Shown: positions 35,582 to 44,141 of the stretch, piece by piece
Numbering within the stretch: the first letter of the stretch is position 1
Layout: every line of letters begins with the position of its first letter
From: Lacipirellula parvula
GTDB taxonomy: Bacteria; Planctomycetota; Planctomycetia; Pirellulales; Lacipirellulaceae
Direction of reading: 5' to 3'
NCBI RefSeq assembly: GCF_009177095.1
Contig: NZ_AP021861.1
Span: forward strand, 5,562,501 to 5,626,500
DNA: 64,000 nucleotides
Made by a program: the position numbers and the translations under genes
Notes under the pieces: generated by a model
Seen by the model: the letters and a program-made list of their open reading frames with translations, nothing else
The model's database searches: none
Told to the model about the DNA's origin: nothing

Positions 35582-35831
35582 AGAAGTCCGGCGTGCAACG
35601 GCGAGAGGCGTGCAGGGGCGGGGTTGTGGTAATTGTCGCAATGGTCCCATCGGGGGGCAATGTCGGGCCTGGGTAAGCCGTGCGGGCGACGTTTTGAGCC
35701 CTCCGCTTTGATGCTTAACACCGCCCGACAGCCGAAGGCTCGCCAGCCTCCCGGCCGGCAAAACGCCGCCGACGAACGCCTCTACTACGCACGCTGGCGT
35801 CGATTGGTCTGAAGTTCCGCAGAAATCTCGT

Positions 35832-35845
35832 CGAACACCTGTACA
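35832..35845 (+). promoter_or_regulatory. Candidate LexA box upstream of lexA
   Basis: CGAACACCTGTACA matches 11 of 14 positions of the Gram-positive type LexA consensus CGAACRNRYGTTYC. It lies 106 nt before lexA, and autoregulation of lexA is common. A possible -10 box TATACT lies at 35871-35876 without a clear -35. Planctomycete LexA sites are not well established, so this is tentative. Confidence 0.35.
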
Positions 35846-35950
35846 TGCGCGCTTGATTCATGCACTAACGTATACTACCATCAGGAGATACGTCCGCTGG
35901 CACGGAACCGGCGGCGATTCCCTCCCTTCCTCCCATCGGCTGGAACTGCC

Positions 35951-36550
35951 ATGTCACTCGACCAACTCACCACTCGGCAGCGGGAAGTCTACGACTTCAT
36001 CAAGGAGAAAATTCGCGGCCGCGGCTACGGTCCGACCGTGCGGGAGATCGGCGAGTATTTTGAGATCAGCTCGCCGAACGGCGTCATGTGCCACCTGAAG
36101 GCGCTCGAGAAGAAGGGGATCATCACCCGCGAGCCGAACATGTCGCGGGCGATCCAAATGACCGACGCCGGGCGTGACGATGGCTTTCCGCTGGTCGGCC
36201 AGGTGGCGGCCGGCAATCTGACCGAAGCGATCGAGCAAGCCGAGCGGCTGAACCTCGACGAATTCTTCCCCGCGAAGAAGAACAGCTTCGCGCTGCGGGT
36301 GAAGGGGGAGTCGATGATCGAAGCGCAAATCGCCGACGGCGACATCGTCATCTGCCGCAAGACGAAGACCGCCCACAAGGGCGACATCGTCGTCGCGCTC
36401 ACCGAAGAAGGCGAAGCGACGCTGAAGTATTGGTACCCCGAAGCGAACCGCATTCGCCTGCAGCCGGCGAATTCTTCGATGAAGCCGATTTACGTCCGCG
36501 ACGTGCAGGTGCTGGGGGTGGTGACGGGGGTGATTCGCAAGGTGGGGTGA
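35951..36550 (+). CDS. lexA: LexA repressor
   Basis: 199 residues, normal length. The winged helix domain LTTRQREVYDFIKEKIRGRGYGPTVREIGEYFEIS and the self-cleavage domain are complete: cleavage site at AAGN (VAAGNLTEAIEQA, in place of the usual Ala-Gly), the Ser in KGESMIEAQIADGD and the Lys in HKGDIVVA. Represses the SOS genes until activated RecA stimulates autocleavage. The spacer upstream is 369 bases and contains the candidate LexA box. Confidence 0.97.
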   Translation: MSLDQLTTRQREVYDFIKEKIRGRGYGPTVREIGEYFEISSPNGVMCHLKALEKKGIITREPNMSRAIQMTDAGRDDGFPLVGQVAAGNLTEAIEQAERLNLDEFFPAKKNSFALRVKGESMIEAQIADGDIVICRKTKTAHKGDIVVALTEEGEATLKYWYPEANRIRLQPANSSMKPIYVRDVQVLGVVTGVIRKVG

Positions 36551-36570
36551 GGGCACTAGGCGCCCTCCCG

Positions 36571-36978
36571 CTAAGCGAATGGATTCACCAGAGCGACGCC
36601 TGCGTACTTGTAGTCAGCTAAATTGCGCGTCGCAACAGTCAGCTTATGCTGCCGCGCCGTCGCGGCAATGAGGCTGTCTTTGACTGGCATCGCGCGCCCT
36701 TTGCGCTTGAGTTCCGCCAGCAGGATCGCCCATTCAGAGCCTGTTGCAGCGTCCATTTCTAGAACCTGTAAGGCGCGCACCGCGTCGCAGAACCACTCCT
36801 GCAGATTCTTGCGCCGCTTGCCCGACGGCAGCGCTAAGATGCCGAACTCGATCTCGCCTAAGATGATTGGGTTGACGGCGCAGGCGAGTTCATTGCTGAC
36901 GAGCCATGACATCACCTTCCGATCGGGCTCTTGGCGCGTGGCCTCGCTCACCACATTGGCGTCGACGAGGTATCTCAC
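36571..36978 (-). CDS. vapC: VapC-type PIN-domain toxin
   Basis: 135 residues with the PIN fold: MRYLVDANVVSE (Asp at 6), NPIILGEIEFGILALPSG (Glu), and MPVKDSLIAATARQHKLTVATRNLADY (Asp residues for metal). VapC toxins are Mg-dependent RNases that usually cut initiator tRNA or 23S rRNA. The start overlaps the antitoxin stop by 4 nt (ATGA on the minus strand). Confidence 0.93.
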   Translation of the reverse strand: MRYLVDANVVSEATRQEPDRKVMSWLVSNELACAVNPIILGEIEFGILALPSGKRRKNLQEWFCDAVRALQVLEMDAATGSEWAILLAELKRKGRAMPVKDSLIAATARQHKLTVATRNLADYKYAGVALVNPFA

Positions 36979-37202
36979 AGCGTGTCCGTACTTTCAGACG
37001 GAATCGGCTGGAACCAATCCTTTTCAGGACAACATTGCAGCCAGTCGACCATGCTGATCGTCGGCGTCGAGACCTTCTTCAGGAGGTACTCCCCCGACTG
37101 AAGACGCTCGATCTCAAATTGCTGCCCTGGAGTAATACGGTCAAGCTCGCGGAGCTCCGCCGGCAGCACAATTTGGCCTTTGCTAGATAACGTTGTCTTC
37201 AT
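36975..37202 (-). CDS. vapB: VapB/AbrB-type antitoxin
   Basis: 75 residues. N-terminal swapped-hairpin domain TTLSSKGQIVLPAELRELDRITPGQQFEIERLQSGEYLLKKV is the AbrB/MazE signature; the C-terminal DWLQCCPEKDWFQPIPSE should wrap the toxin. It probably binds the palindrome at 37207-37223 as an autorepressor. The ATG at 37202 lies exactly six bases from the predicted -10 box, with no ribosome site, so leaderless translation is likely. Confidence 0.9.
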   Translation of the reverse strand: MKTTLSSKGQIVLPAELRELDRITPGQQFEIERLQSGEYLLKKVSTPTISMVDWLQCCPEKDWFQPIPSESTDTL

Positions 37203-37206
37203 AAAG

Positions 37207-37223
37207 GTAAGATAGCATCTTAC
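37207..37223 (-). promoter_or_regulatory. Palindromic operator over the vapBC promoter
   Basis: GTAAGAT-AGC-ATCTTAC is a perfect 7-bp inverted repeat. On the minus strand the -35 box TTGATT (37236-37231), a 16-nt spacer and a -10 box TATCTT (37214-37209) are followed by six bases and the ATG. Predicted start of transcription is the A of ATG. Confidence 0.7.
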
Positions 37224-37417
37224 TGGTCAAAATCAAGGGATAATCCTCTACCAGTGGGTCGCGCTCGCCTCAGTACGCAGCGATTTAGGCTAAAACGAAT
37301 CCCCTGCCGCCAACTCCTGTTTTTTGTTGACGTTGCCATCGTCTCCCTGCAAGATAGCGTCGATGCCGGCACTGGCCGTCGTCGCTCCACACGATTCGCC
37401 GCTTGAAGGGATTGCTC

Positions 37418-38986
37418 ATGACGAGAAGCGCCGTTCCCGCCTGCTTGGCAGCCCTTATCTTGTTTCTATGCGCTCCCGCGACCTACGGCGTGCCTTACGC
37501 CTCGCGTGTCTCCATCAACACGGCGCCTAGCTTGGCGCAATTCGCGAGCGTCGTCCCTCCCACGGCGCCAGAAGTTTCGTTCGTTCTCAACGAACCTGCC
37601 GAGCAAGTTGGCTACAGCGTCAACGGCGGACCACTGCAATGGCTCGACGGTTCGACGAAGGGGACGAAAACGTTTCCGTTGTCTTCGCCGCTCGACAAGT
37701 TCTCCATCCTTGTGAAGAACATGGAGGCGGAAGGTTACACGATTCCCACCGGCGGTACGGCACTGTCCGCTGCGAACGGGCTTTCGCAATCGGTTCCGGC
37801 GTCTGGTCTGCGATTGGTGAGCGACGATACCAATCCGCTCAACAGCTTCAATGCGGCGAGAGGCGTCGGCGTCAATCTCAACCCGAACTCGCCCAACTTC
37901 GGCATTGCCTACATCGGCAACGCATCATTAGGGCCCACGGCTGACTCCGCGCGCTATCTAAGTCGCGGCGTTTACGCAGTGGCCGCAGACGGCTCCGACG
38001 CCTTCGGATACGGGGATTTCTTTCCGGACTCAGGATTCTCCTTTCCCGGAGGAGGCTCCATCGCTTGGCGGCTCGCCGTCGGAACCGACGATGAGGTCTA
38101 CGTCGCTGACGGGGCGCTCCTCTCCCACGGCCTCGTCCGGCTTGAGGGGCAGTTGTGGATGAGTTATCCGGTGTTGGCCCCTGGCTTCGGTCCGCCGCCG
38201 CTCCCGCCGGAAGCCAATCACGGTCGGATCACCGGTTTCGTCGTCTCGGGATCGCCCTACGACGGAACGCTGGTGGTCCACACAGTCGATCGCGATTTCA
38301 GCAGCAGCCAGATTGGCGGAACAGACACAAGCGACCTCAACAGCGTGTGGCGTTACGACCTTGGCTTCGACGCTCAATTCTCCGCGCAGATGCCAACGAA
38401 GGTGAATACTGAGAATGTTTTGCCGCCGATTGGCACGCCCGACCTTGCTCGCGGGGCCGACGGAAAATTCTATCTCTCGAATTCCTTGCTATCTGGCAGT
38501 TCTGCAGGCATCGTCGTCCTCAATCCGCAGGGAGAGCCGATCTACGATTCGCTTACGGCGAGCCGCGCGATGCTCAACGATCCAAACATTGCCGACGTAA
38601 TGCGCAATGTCATGGGGATCGCGATTTCGCCTGATCAAATGTGGCTCGCCGCCATGTTGCGAAGCGGCGACGTCGCCGTCCTTCCGGTCGTTGACGGCAT
38701 TCCCGATCTTTCCGGCGTGATGGTCGTCAACACGGCGTTGGGACCGCTGCCAGGCAGGGGCGTGGCGTTCGACGCAGCCGGCAACCTGCACTGCATTGTC
38801 GCCGGCACGGGAGTGAGCTACCGTGTGATCTCCCCAGGTGGAACCACATTCGCCACGACCAGTTGGGACGGCACGTCGATGGGATTCAAAATCGCCAGCG
38901 TGCCTGAACCGGCGTCGTTGGCGCTGGCTGGCGTGGGCGTTGTCGCCGCGGGAGCGATGCGTCGGCGCCGCTTACTGGCGACTTGA
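37418..38986 (+). CDS. PEP-CTERM-anchored exported protein
   Basis: 522 residues. Signal peptide ends at ATYG; the C-terminus VPEPASLALAGVGVVAAGAMRRRR is the full PEP-CTERM sorting signal (motif, helix, basic tail), processed by exosortase. The middle is a beta-propeller-like ectodomain: repeated FGIAYIGNASLG, RLAVGTDDEVYVADGALLS and AGNLHCIVAGTGVSYRVIS blades. It starts at ATG 37418, with GAAGGG 8 nt before it. Ends at a hairpin terminator. Confidence 0.92.
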   Translation: MTRSAVPACLAALILFLCAPATYGVPYASRVSINTAPSLAQFASVVPPTAPEVSFVLNEPAEQVGYSVNGGPLQWLDGSTKGTKTFPLSSPLDKFSILVKNMEAEGYTIPTGGTALSAANGLSQSVPASGLRLVSDDTNPLNSFNAARGVGVNLNPNSPNFGIAYIGNASLGPTADSARYLSRGVYAVAADGSDAFGYGDFFPDSGFSFPGGGSIAWRLAVGTDDEVYVADGALLSHGLVRLEGQLWMSYPVLAPGFGPPPLPPEANHGRITGFVVSGSPYDGTLVVHTVDRDFSSSQIGGTDTSDLNSVWRYDLGFDAQFSAQMPTKVNTENVLPPIGTPDLARGADGKFYLSNSLLSGSSAGIVVLNPQGEPIYDSLTASRAMLNDPNIADVMRNVMGIAISPDQMWLAAMLRSGDVAVLPVVDGIPDLSGVMVVNTALGPLPGRGVAFDAAGNLHCIVAGTGVSYRVISPGGTTFATTSWDGTSMGFKIASVPEPASLALAGVGVVAAGAMRRRRLLAT

Positions 38987-39020
38987 GCCGGCGGGCGGAT
39001 TGCGCTTCGTGAATACGAAA

Positions 39021-39048
39021 GCGGCCGCGTGGTTCAACACGCGGCCGC
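39021..39048. terminator. Bidirectional hairpin between convergent genes
   Basis: GCGGCCGCGTG - loop GTTCAA - CACGCGGCCGC (11-bp perfect stem), followed by TCTTTAAG. It lies between the PEP-CTERM gene and the response regulator gene. Confidence 0.7.
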
Positions 39049-39109
39049 TCTTTAAGCTGGAGGGATGCGCCGGGGGCGAGACGCCTCGGCTCGCTGTGTT
39101 GACGATACA

Positions 39110-40492
39110 CTAGGCGGCTTTCTCGGGCGCGCCAGTTGTGTTCAGCTTGTTGTAAAGCGTCTTCAAACTAATGCCGAGTTGGTCGGCGGCCTTGGGCTTG
39201 TTGCCGGCGTGGCGTTCAAGCGCGTCGTGGATCGCTTCCATTTCGAGTTCGCGGAGCGTCATGACGCCCGGCTTCTGGCGGGCGGCGCCGACGAGTTGCC
39301 GCGAGTCGAACCGCGACGGCAAGTGCTCGCGGTGGATCGGGCCGCTGTCGCACAAAATGGTGGCATGTTCGATGACGTTCGCCAGTTCGCGGACGTTGCC
39401 GGGCCAGACGTGGCTGCAGAGCGCGATGATCGCATCCTCGGCGATGCCGGCGTCGGCGTCTTTGCCGCGACGATGGCGAACGAGCAAATGCCGGGCGAGT
39501 TCCGGCACGTCTTCAATCCGCTCCCGCAGCGCCGGCAGCGTGATTTCGAACGTGTTGATCCGATACATCAAGTCTTCGCGGAATTCTTCGGCGGCGACCA
39601 TTTCCGGCAGGTTGCGGTGAGTGGCGCAAACGACGCGGACGTCGACCATCACCGGCTTGTTCTCGCCGACGCGGCGAATTTCGCCGCTTTCGAGCACGCG
39701 GAGCAGCTTGGCTTGCATCGCCTTCGGCAACTCGCCGATTTCGTCGAGGAAGATCGTGCCGCCGTGGGCGACTTCGAACAGGCCGACGCGGTGATCGTCG
39801 GCGCCGGTGAAGGCGCCTTTGCGGTGGCCGAACAGCTCGCTCTCAATGAGCGTCTCCGGCAAGGCGCCGCAGTTGATCGCGACGAACGGCATGTGTGCGC
39901 GGGTGCTGTGATCGTGCAACGAACGCGCGACCAGCTCCTTGCCGGTGCCCGTTTCGCCAAGAATAAGGACGGTCGAACCGGTCGGCGCGACGCGTTCGAT
40001 CAGCATCCGCACCTTTTGCATCGCCGGCGTGTTGCCGATGAGCCGCGGGGCGCCTTCGAGGCGGCGGACTTGGTGCTCGAGCGCGCGATACTTCTGCTCA
40101 AGCAGTTTCTTTTCGGTGACGCGCTTCAGCAACGCTTCGATTTCGATCAGCCGGCAAGGCTTCGTGAGGTAATCGAACGCGCCGTGGCGCAAAGCCGCGA
40201 TCGCCGTTTCGAGCGAGCTCTTGCCGGTGAGGACGACCGCTTCGGTGCCGGGCGAGGTTTCTTTGCACTTCGCGATGACGCCGATGCCGTCGAGGCCCGG
40301 CATGTCGAGATCGACGATGATGCAATCGTAGGTATTCTTTTCCAGCGCAGCGACGGCCGTGAGTCCGTCGGGGCAGACGGTGGCGCGGTGGCCCAGGCGC
40401 GGCAGTTCGAGCTTCATCAGCTCTTGCAGCGAGGGCTCGTCGTCGGCGAACAACAGGGTCAATCCTTGACCGTTAGGCTGCTTGGTAGCGAT
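39110..40492 (-). CDS. NtrC-family sigma-54 response regulator, probable ATC start
   Basis: 460 residues if begun at codon 40492. Receiver domain [14 protein letters not shown] with phosphorylated Asp in [13 protein letters not shown]; then the AAA+ domain with ETGTGKE (Walker A), [13 protein letters not shown] (GAFTGA, sigma-54 contact) and FLDEIGELP; then a Fis-type helix-turn-helix at the C-terminus ([16 protein letters not shown]). No ATG, GTG or TTG lies at a sensible place: a good AAGGAG is 7 nt before an ATC (40492), and the only in-frame TTG has AAGG one base away. An ATC start is therefore proposed. It overlaps the kinase stop by 20 nt. Confidence 0.88.
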   Translation of the reverse strand: MATKQPNGQGLTLLFADDEPSLQELMKLELPRLGHRATVCPDGLTAVAALEKNTYDCIIVDLDMPGLDGIGVIAKCKETSPGTEAVVLTGKSSLETAIAALRHGAFDYLTKPCRLIEIEALLKRVTEKKLLEQKYRALEHQVRRLEGAPRLIGNTPAMQKVRMLIERVAPTGSTVLILGETGTGKELVARSLHDHSTRAHMPFVAINCGALPETLIESELFGHRKGAFTGADDHRVGLFEVAHGGTIFLDEIGELPKAMQAKLLRVLESGEIRRVGENKPVMVDVRVVCATHRNLPEMVAAEEFREDLMYRINTFEITLPALRERIEDVPELARHLLVRHRRGKDADAGIAEDAIIALCSHVWPGNVRELANVIEHATILCDSGPIHREHLPSRFDSRQLVGAARQKPGVMTLRELEMEAIHDALERHAGNKPKAADQLGISLKTLYNKLNTTGAPEKAA

Positions 40493-42089
40493 GGTGCGTC
40501 TCCTTGTTCGGCAGGGCCAGCGGGAGCGAGACGACGAACCGCGATCCGCGGCCCGGCCCTTCGCTCGTTGCCTCGATGCTGCCCCGATGTTCTTCGACGA
40601 TGCGGTGAGTAATGGACAAGCCAAGCCCCGTCCCCTGCCCCGAACGCCGGCGGGTGAAGAAAGGCTCGAACAGATGTTTGCGGACTTCGTCGTTCATGCC
40701 GCAGCCGTTGTCGCTAATGACGATGCGAGCCGCCAGCGCGTCGCGTTCGATCGACACTTCGACCGTGCCGCCGGCGTCGAGCGACTCCAACCCGTTGGTG
40801 ATCAGGTTGAGGACGACTTGCTTGATTTCTTGCGCGTTGACTGCGGCGATTGCGGGCGGCCCAGGCAACAGCACGAGGTTCTTATCATGGTACTGGCCGA
40901 GATGCTGCACCATTTCGATGACGCCTTCGGCCAGCTCCCGCAAATCGGCGGCATGCCGCAGCGTGTCGCCGCGACGGGCGAAGTCGAGCAGCTTCTCGGT
41001 GATTTGCTTGCAGCGGAATGCTTCACGCTGAATCATCTGCAGATAGTTGCGAGCGACTTGCACCTCTTCGACGCGTTCGGGATCGGCGCCTTCGAGCAGA
41101 TCTTGCAGACGACTTTCGAGCGATTCGCTGCAGAGTGCGATCGACGCGAGCGGGTTGTTGATTTCGTGCGAGACGCCGGCGGCGAGGAAGCCGACGCTGG
41201 CGAGTTGCTCGCTGCGGACGACCTGGTTGGTTCGTTCGGTCACTTGGCGGTCGAGGTCGTTGCGAATTTCGCAGAACCGTTGCGTCATCGCGTTCATCGC
41301 TTCAGCGAGTTCGCCGATTTCGTCGCGCGCGTTGATGGCGATGCGATGTTCGAAATTGCCGGCGGCGACGATGCGCGACCCGTCGACGAGCGTTTGCAGC
41401 GGATCGGCAAACCACTTGTTGAAGACGCGCCGCGAGATGATCAGCACAATCACAATCGAACCAAGGCCGATCCAAGCCGACGTAATCGCGGTGCGATAGC
41501 GCGACTTCACGTCGTCGGCGATCTTTTCAAACTGATCTTCCAAATGGGTCGGCAATTGGCCGCTGAGGCTTCGCAACTCTTCGATCAGGCCGCGCGTGCT
41601 GCTGATCTCTTCAGGGTTGTCCAACCAAGAATGATCCGACGAGGTGACGCTGCGTCGCTTCAACTCCGCGACGATGCCGTCCATCTCCTTGAGCGTCGCC
41701 CACTCGTGGTGGTCGTCGCTGAGTTCGGACGCGTCGTCAACGGCTCCGGCGCCGAGCGCTTCCTTGTAGCGACGAAGCGAATCGACCAGCGAGCTGAATT
41801 GCGTGCGAAACATTCCCGCCAGCAACGCGTCGGTATCGCTGCCGATGCCCTCGGGCAGGTTGAAGTTCAATCGCTGCTGAACCTGACTGATCGTCACGCG
41901 CAGATCGTTGACGTGATCGGAGACGATTCGGGCTTGGGGCAACTCGGCCGAGCGGGCCGCGATATTCTTCACCAGCGAACGGTACGCATAGAGGCCGTAG
42001 CACGCGCTGCCGAATAGAGCGACGACTGCGACCACCAACAGGCCGAGTCCGAGCTGCAGTTTCGTGCGTATGGGCCAATGAGAGAGCAC
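40473..42089 (-). CDS. Membrane sensor histidine kinase (NtrB-like partner)
   Basis: 538 residues. Two transmembrane helices (about 13-35 and 200-220) enclose a periplasmic four-helix sensor of about 165 residues. A HAMP domain (VFNKWFADPLQTLVDGSRIVAAGNF) precedes the kinase core with the phosphorylated His in GVSHEINNPLASIALC, the N box VLNLITNGLESLDAGG, the G1 box ISDNGCGM and G2 GTGLGLSIT. AAGGAGG lies 9 nt before the GTG at 42089. It overlaps and must be the partner of the NtrC-type regulator. Confidence 0.95.
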   Translation of the reverse strand: MLSHWPIRTKLQLGLGLLVVAVVALFGSACYGLYAYRSLVKNIAARSAELPQARIVSDHVNDLRVTISQVQQRLNFNLPEGIGSDTDALLAGMFRTQFSSLVDSLRRYKEALGAGAVDDASELSDDHHEWATLKEMDGIVAELKRRSVTSSDHSWLDNPEEISSTRGLIEELRSLSGQLPTHLEDQFEKIADDVKSRYRTAITSAWIGLGSIVIVLIISRRVFNKWFADPLQTLVDGSRIVAAGNFEHRIAINARDEIGELAEAMNAMTQRFCEIRNDLDRQVTERTNQVVRSEQLASVGFLAAGVSHEINNPLASIALCSESLESRLQDLLEGADPERVEEVQVARNYLQMIQREAFRCKQITEKLLDFARRGDTLRHAADLRELAEGVIEMVQHLGQYHDKNLVLLPGPPAIAAVNAQEIKQVVLNLITNGLESLDAGGTVEVSIERDALAARIVISDNGCGMNDEVRKHLFEPFFTRRRSGQGTGLGLSITHRIVEEHRGSIEATSEGPGRGSRFVVSLPLALPNKETHHRYQAA

Positions 42090-42386
42090 GTGGGGCGACC
42101 TCCTTGTCGCGCGGAGCGGCTCGGCGAAGAACACTCGCTCGGCGGCGCTCGTCCTGAGGGCCGCCGAGACGGGAGGAGAGTATACGCCCGCGGGGATTAA
42201 ACCAGCAAGACGAGGGTGAACGGCTGCGGCGAATGCGCGGCGGTGCTAGCTGGAGAGGGTTCAGGGGTTAGGGTTCGGGAAATACGGAGGAGGTTCGAAC
42301 GCGCTGCGGACTGGTCGCTTAAGCGACCAGTCCAGCGGCGGGTACACGCTTTCGCACTCGCCACTGAACCCCGAACCCTGAACCCT

Positions 42387-43568
42387 CTAAAACCTGATCA
42401 CTCGCCGCATCAGCCACACGCCCCAGGCTGCCAGCACAAAGTTTCCCAGCCACACGGCCTGCGGCGGGATGGCGCCATCTTTCGCTTGAGTAACGCAGCC
42501 GACGAGCATCGGATAGTAGACCAGCAGAATCGGCAGGAAGCAGGCGAAGAAGCTCCCCCAGAACTCGCCGTGGCGACGACGCACGGCCATCGGCGCGCCG
42601 ATGAGGACGAAGCCGAGGCAACTAAACCCGTTCGCCCAGCGGCGGTAAGGCTCGACATTCAGCTTGTTCAGCTCTCGGCGAGACCACTTCAAATTGCCCT
42701 CTCGCGCGCTCCACTGGCTTTGCGAGAGTTCGTCGAAACGGCCTAGCATGAGCGCCATGCTTGTGGCCGCCGCCATCTCGTGCTTCAGCCAGTCGATTTG
42801 CTTGCCTTGGTCGACTTTCGCAATCTTGATGTCGCGGAGGGGCGTCTCCGACGGGCCGGGCTTCGACGAGCCGCCGCCGAGCGCTTGCTCGAGCGGGAAC
42901 GATCGCTCGATTTCCCCGGGCAGATTGACCGTCCAGCCTTTGAGCCCCCCCTCGGTATTGAAGAGTTTCACGTCGAGCGCGCCGGTCGCGATGTTGACGT
43001 TCATTTCCGCAGCGTCGGCGCGAATGATCGATACGTTGCCGCTGCCCGATTCGAAGGTGATCACAGGGCCAATCAGCCGTTTGCCGACGACCGTCTTGAC
43101 GTTCACCTTGAACTTTTCGTTACCGAACATTTTGCGGGTGCGCAGCTGCCCGTAGGCAATCTCTTCGAACGACTCGATGATGACGCGTTTGACGCCGTTC
43201 GTTCCCCACGAGACGGCGAGATCGTTGAGAGCAACGGCGCCGAAGCTCACGATGAAGGCGAATAGCAGCGTCGGCCACAGCATCACCATCGGGGTGATAC
43301 CGAGCGACTTTACCGCAACGATTTCGTTCGACGACGACACGCGGCCGTAGACGACCGTGGTTGCTAGCAGTAGCGCCCCGGGAACCGAAAACTGCATCGC
43401 TTGCGGCAGCAAGTAGGGGAGCAGCCGCAAGATGGGCCCGGCGCCGAGGCCGTTGTCGACTGCTTCTTTGCCGATCAACCCCAGGAAAATGAAGACGGTC
43501 ATGCTCCCCATGGTGATGAGGAACACCGTCAGCATTTCGAGCAGGATATAGCGGGTGAGAATGCGCAT
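42387..43568 (-). CDS. LptF/LptG (YjgP/YjgQ) family permease
   Basis: 393 residues. N-terminal MRILTRYILLEMLTVFLITMGSMTVFIFLG is the family opening, and three C-terminal helices complete the six (FSCLGFVLIGAPMAV, FLPILLVYYPMLVG, WLGNFVLAAWGVWL). A large beta-jellyroll periplasmic domain lies between (about 125-270). These permeases extract lipopolysaccharide from the inner membrane with LptBC; its presence is consistent with an outer membrane. Start ATG at 43568. No partner gene is adjacent. Confidence 0.88.
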   Translation of the reverse strand: MRILTRYILLEMLTVFLITMGSMTVFIFLGLIGKEAVDNGLGAGPILRLLPYLLPQAMQFSVPGALLLATTVVYGRVSSSNEIVAVKSLGITPMVMLWPTLLFAFIVSFGAVALNDLAVSWGTNGVKRVIIESFEEIAYGQLRTRKMFGNEKFKVNVKTVVGKRLIGPVITFESGSGNVSIIRADAAEMNVNIATGALDVKLFNTEGGLKGWTVNLPGEIERSFPLEQALGGGSSKPGPSETPLRDIKIAKVDQGKQIDWLKHEMAAATSMALMLGRFDELSQSQWSAREGNLKWSRRELNKLNVEPYRRWANGFSCLGFVLIGAPMAVRRRHGEFWGSFFACFLPILLVYYPMLVGCVTQAKDGAIPPQAVWLGNFVLAAWGVWLMRRVIRF

Positions 43569-43652
43569 ACGCCGGTCCGTGGGAGCGGCGGCACTGTAGC
43601 AGAAGGCGGGGCTAGCGGGGAATGCCGATGCGTGGCCCGTTCGCATGGCCCT

Positions 43653-43996
43653 CGTTCCCACGCTCCGCGTGGGAACGCAACGCCCGCCGCTCTGCGGCAT
43701 TCCCGAGTTCTAGCCCCGGCTCCGCCCGGGGGTCGCGTAACGTTATGTTGGGCAACGCTTACCGATGTGGAGGCCGACCCCCGGGCGGAGCCCGGGGCTA
43801 AGGTGGTGGCGGGTGGCATGGCCTCGACGGTACTCCGTCGTGGCCACGGGCTGCTTGGCAACGCTGAAGGCGTTGCAGCCTCCAGCCCGGGGTTGATCGC
43901 AACGCGATCTACCCCGGGAATTGCGCCCTGATCTGCCCCCCAACAGATAGGGAACGTTACCCGGGGTAGATTGCTGCGCAATCAACCCCGGGCTGG
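43653..43996. repeat. Stack of four repeat elements in one spacer
   Basis: The spacer 43569-44141 contains no gene but is packed with repeats: a CGTTCCCACGC palindrome (43653-43677); a TAGCCCCGGCTCCGCCCGGG inverted-repeat element of 90 bp (43711-43800); a GGGTGGCATGG-type hairpin (43811-43846), also seen at 60524; and an inverted repeat with arms CCAGCCCGGGGTTGATCGC and GCGCAATCAACCCCGGGCTGG (43882-43996). A further CGTTACCACGC palindrome follows at 44111-44135. Such clustering suggests a permissive site for insertion. Confidence 0.75.
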
Positions 43997-44141
43997 ATGA
44001 TTGAACGCTTTCAGCGTTCGGGGGCGGAACTGAGGGAAACCATGGCCTGCATGCTAACGACTTGGCGGCGAGAACATGGCGCCCGGCGCGACGCGGAGCG
44101 TCGGGGGAGGCGTTACCACGCGGAGCGTGGGAACGAGGATG

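Noticed and set aside
35853-35876. TTGATT and TATACT before lexA as a promoter.
   Set aside because: The spacing is only 12 bases, too short for a normal -35/-10 pair; only the -10 is kept as a possibility.
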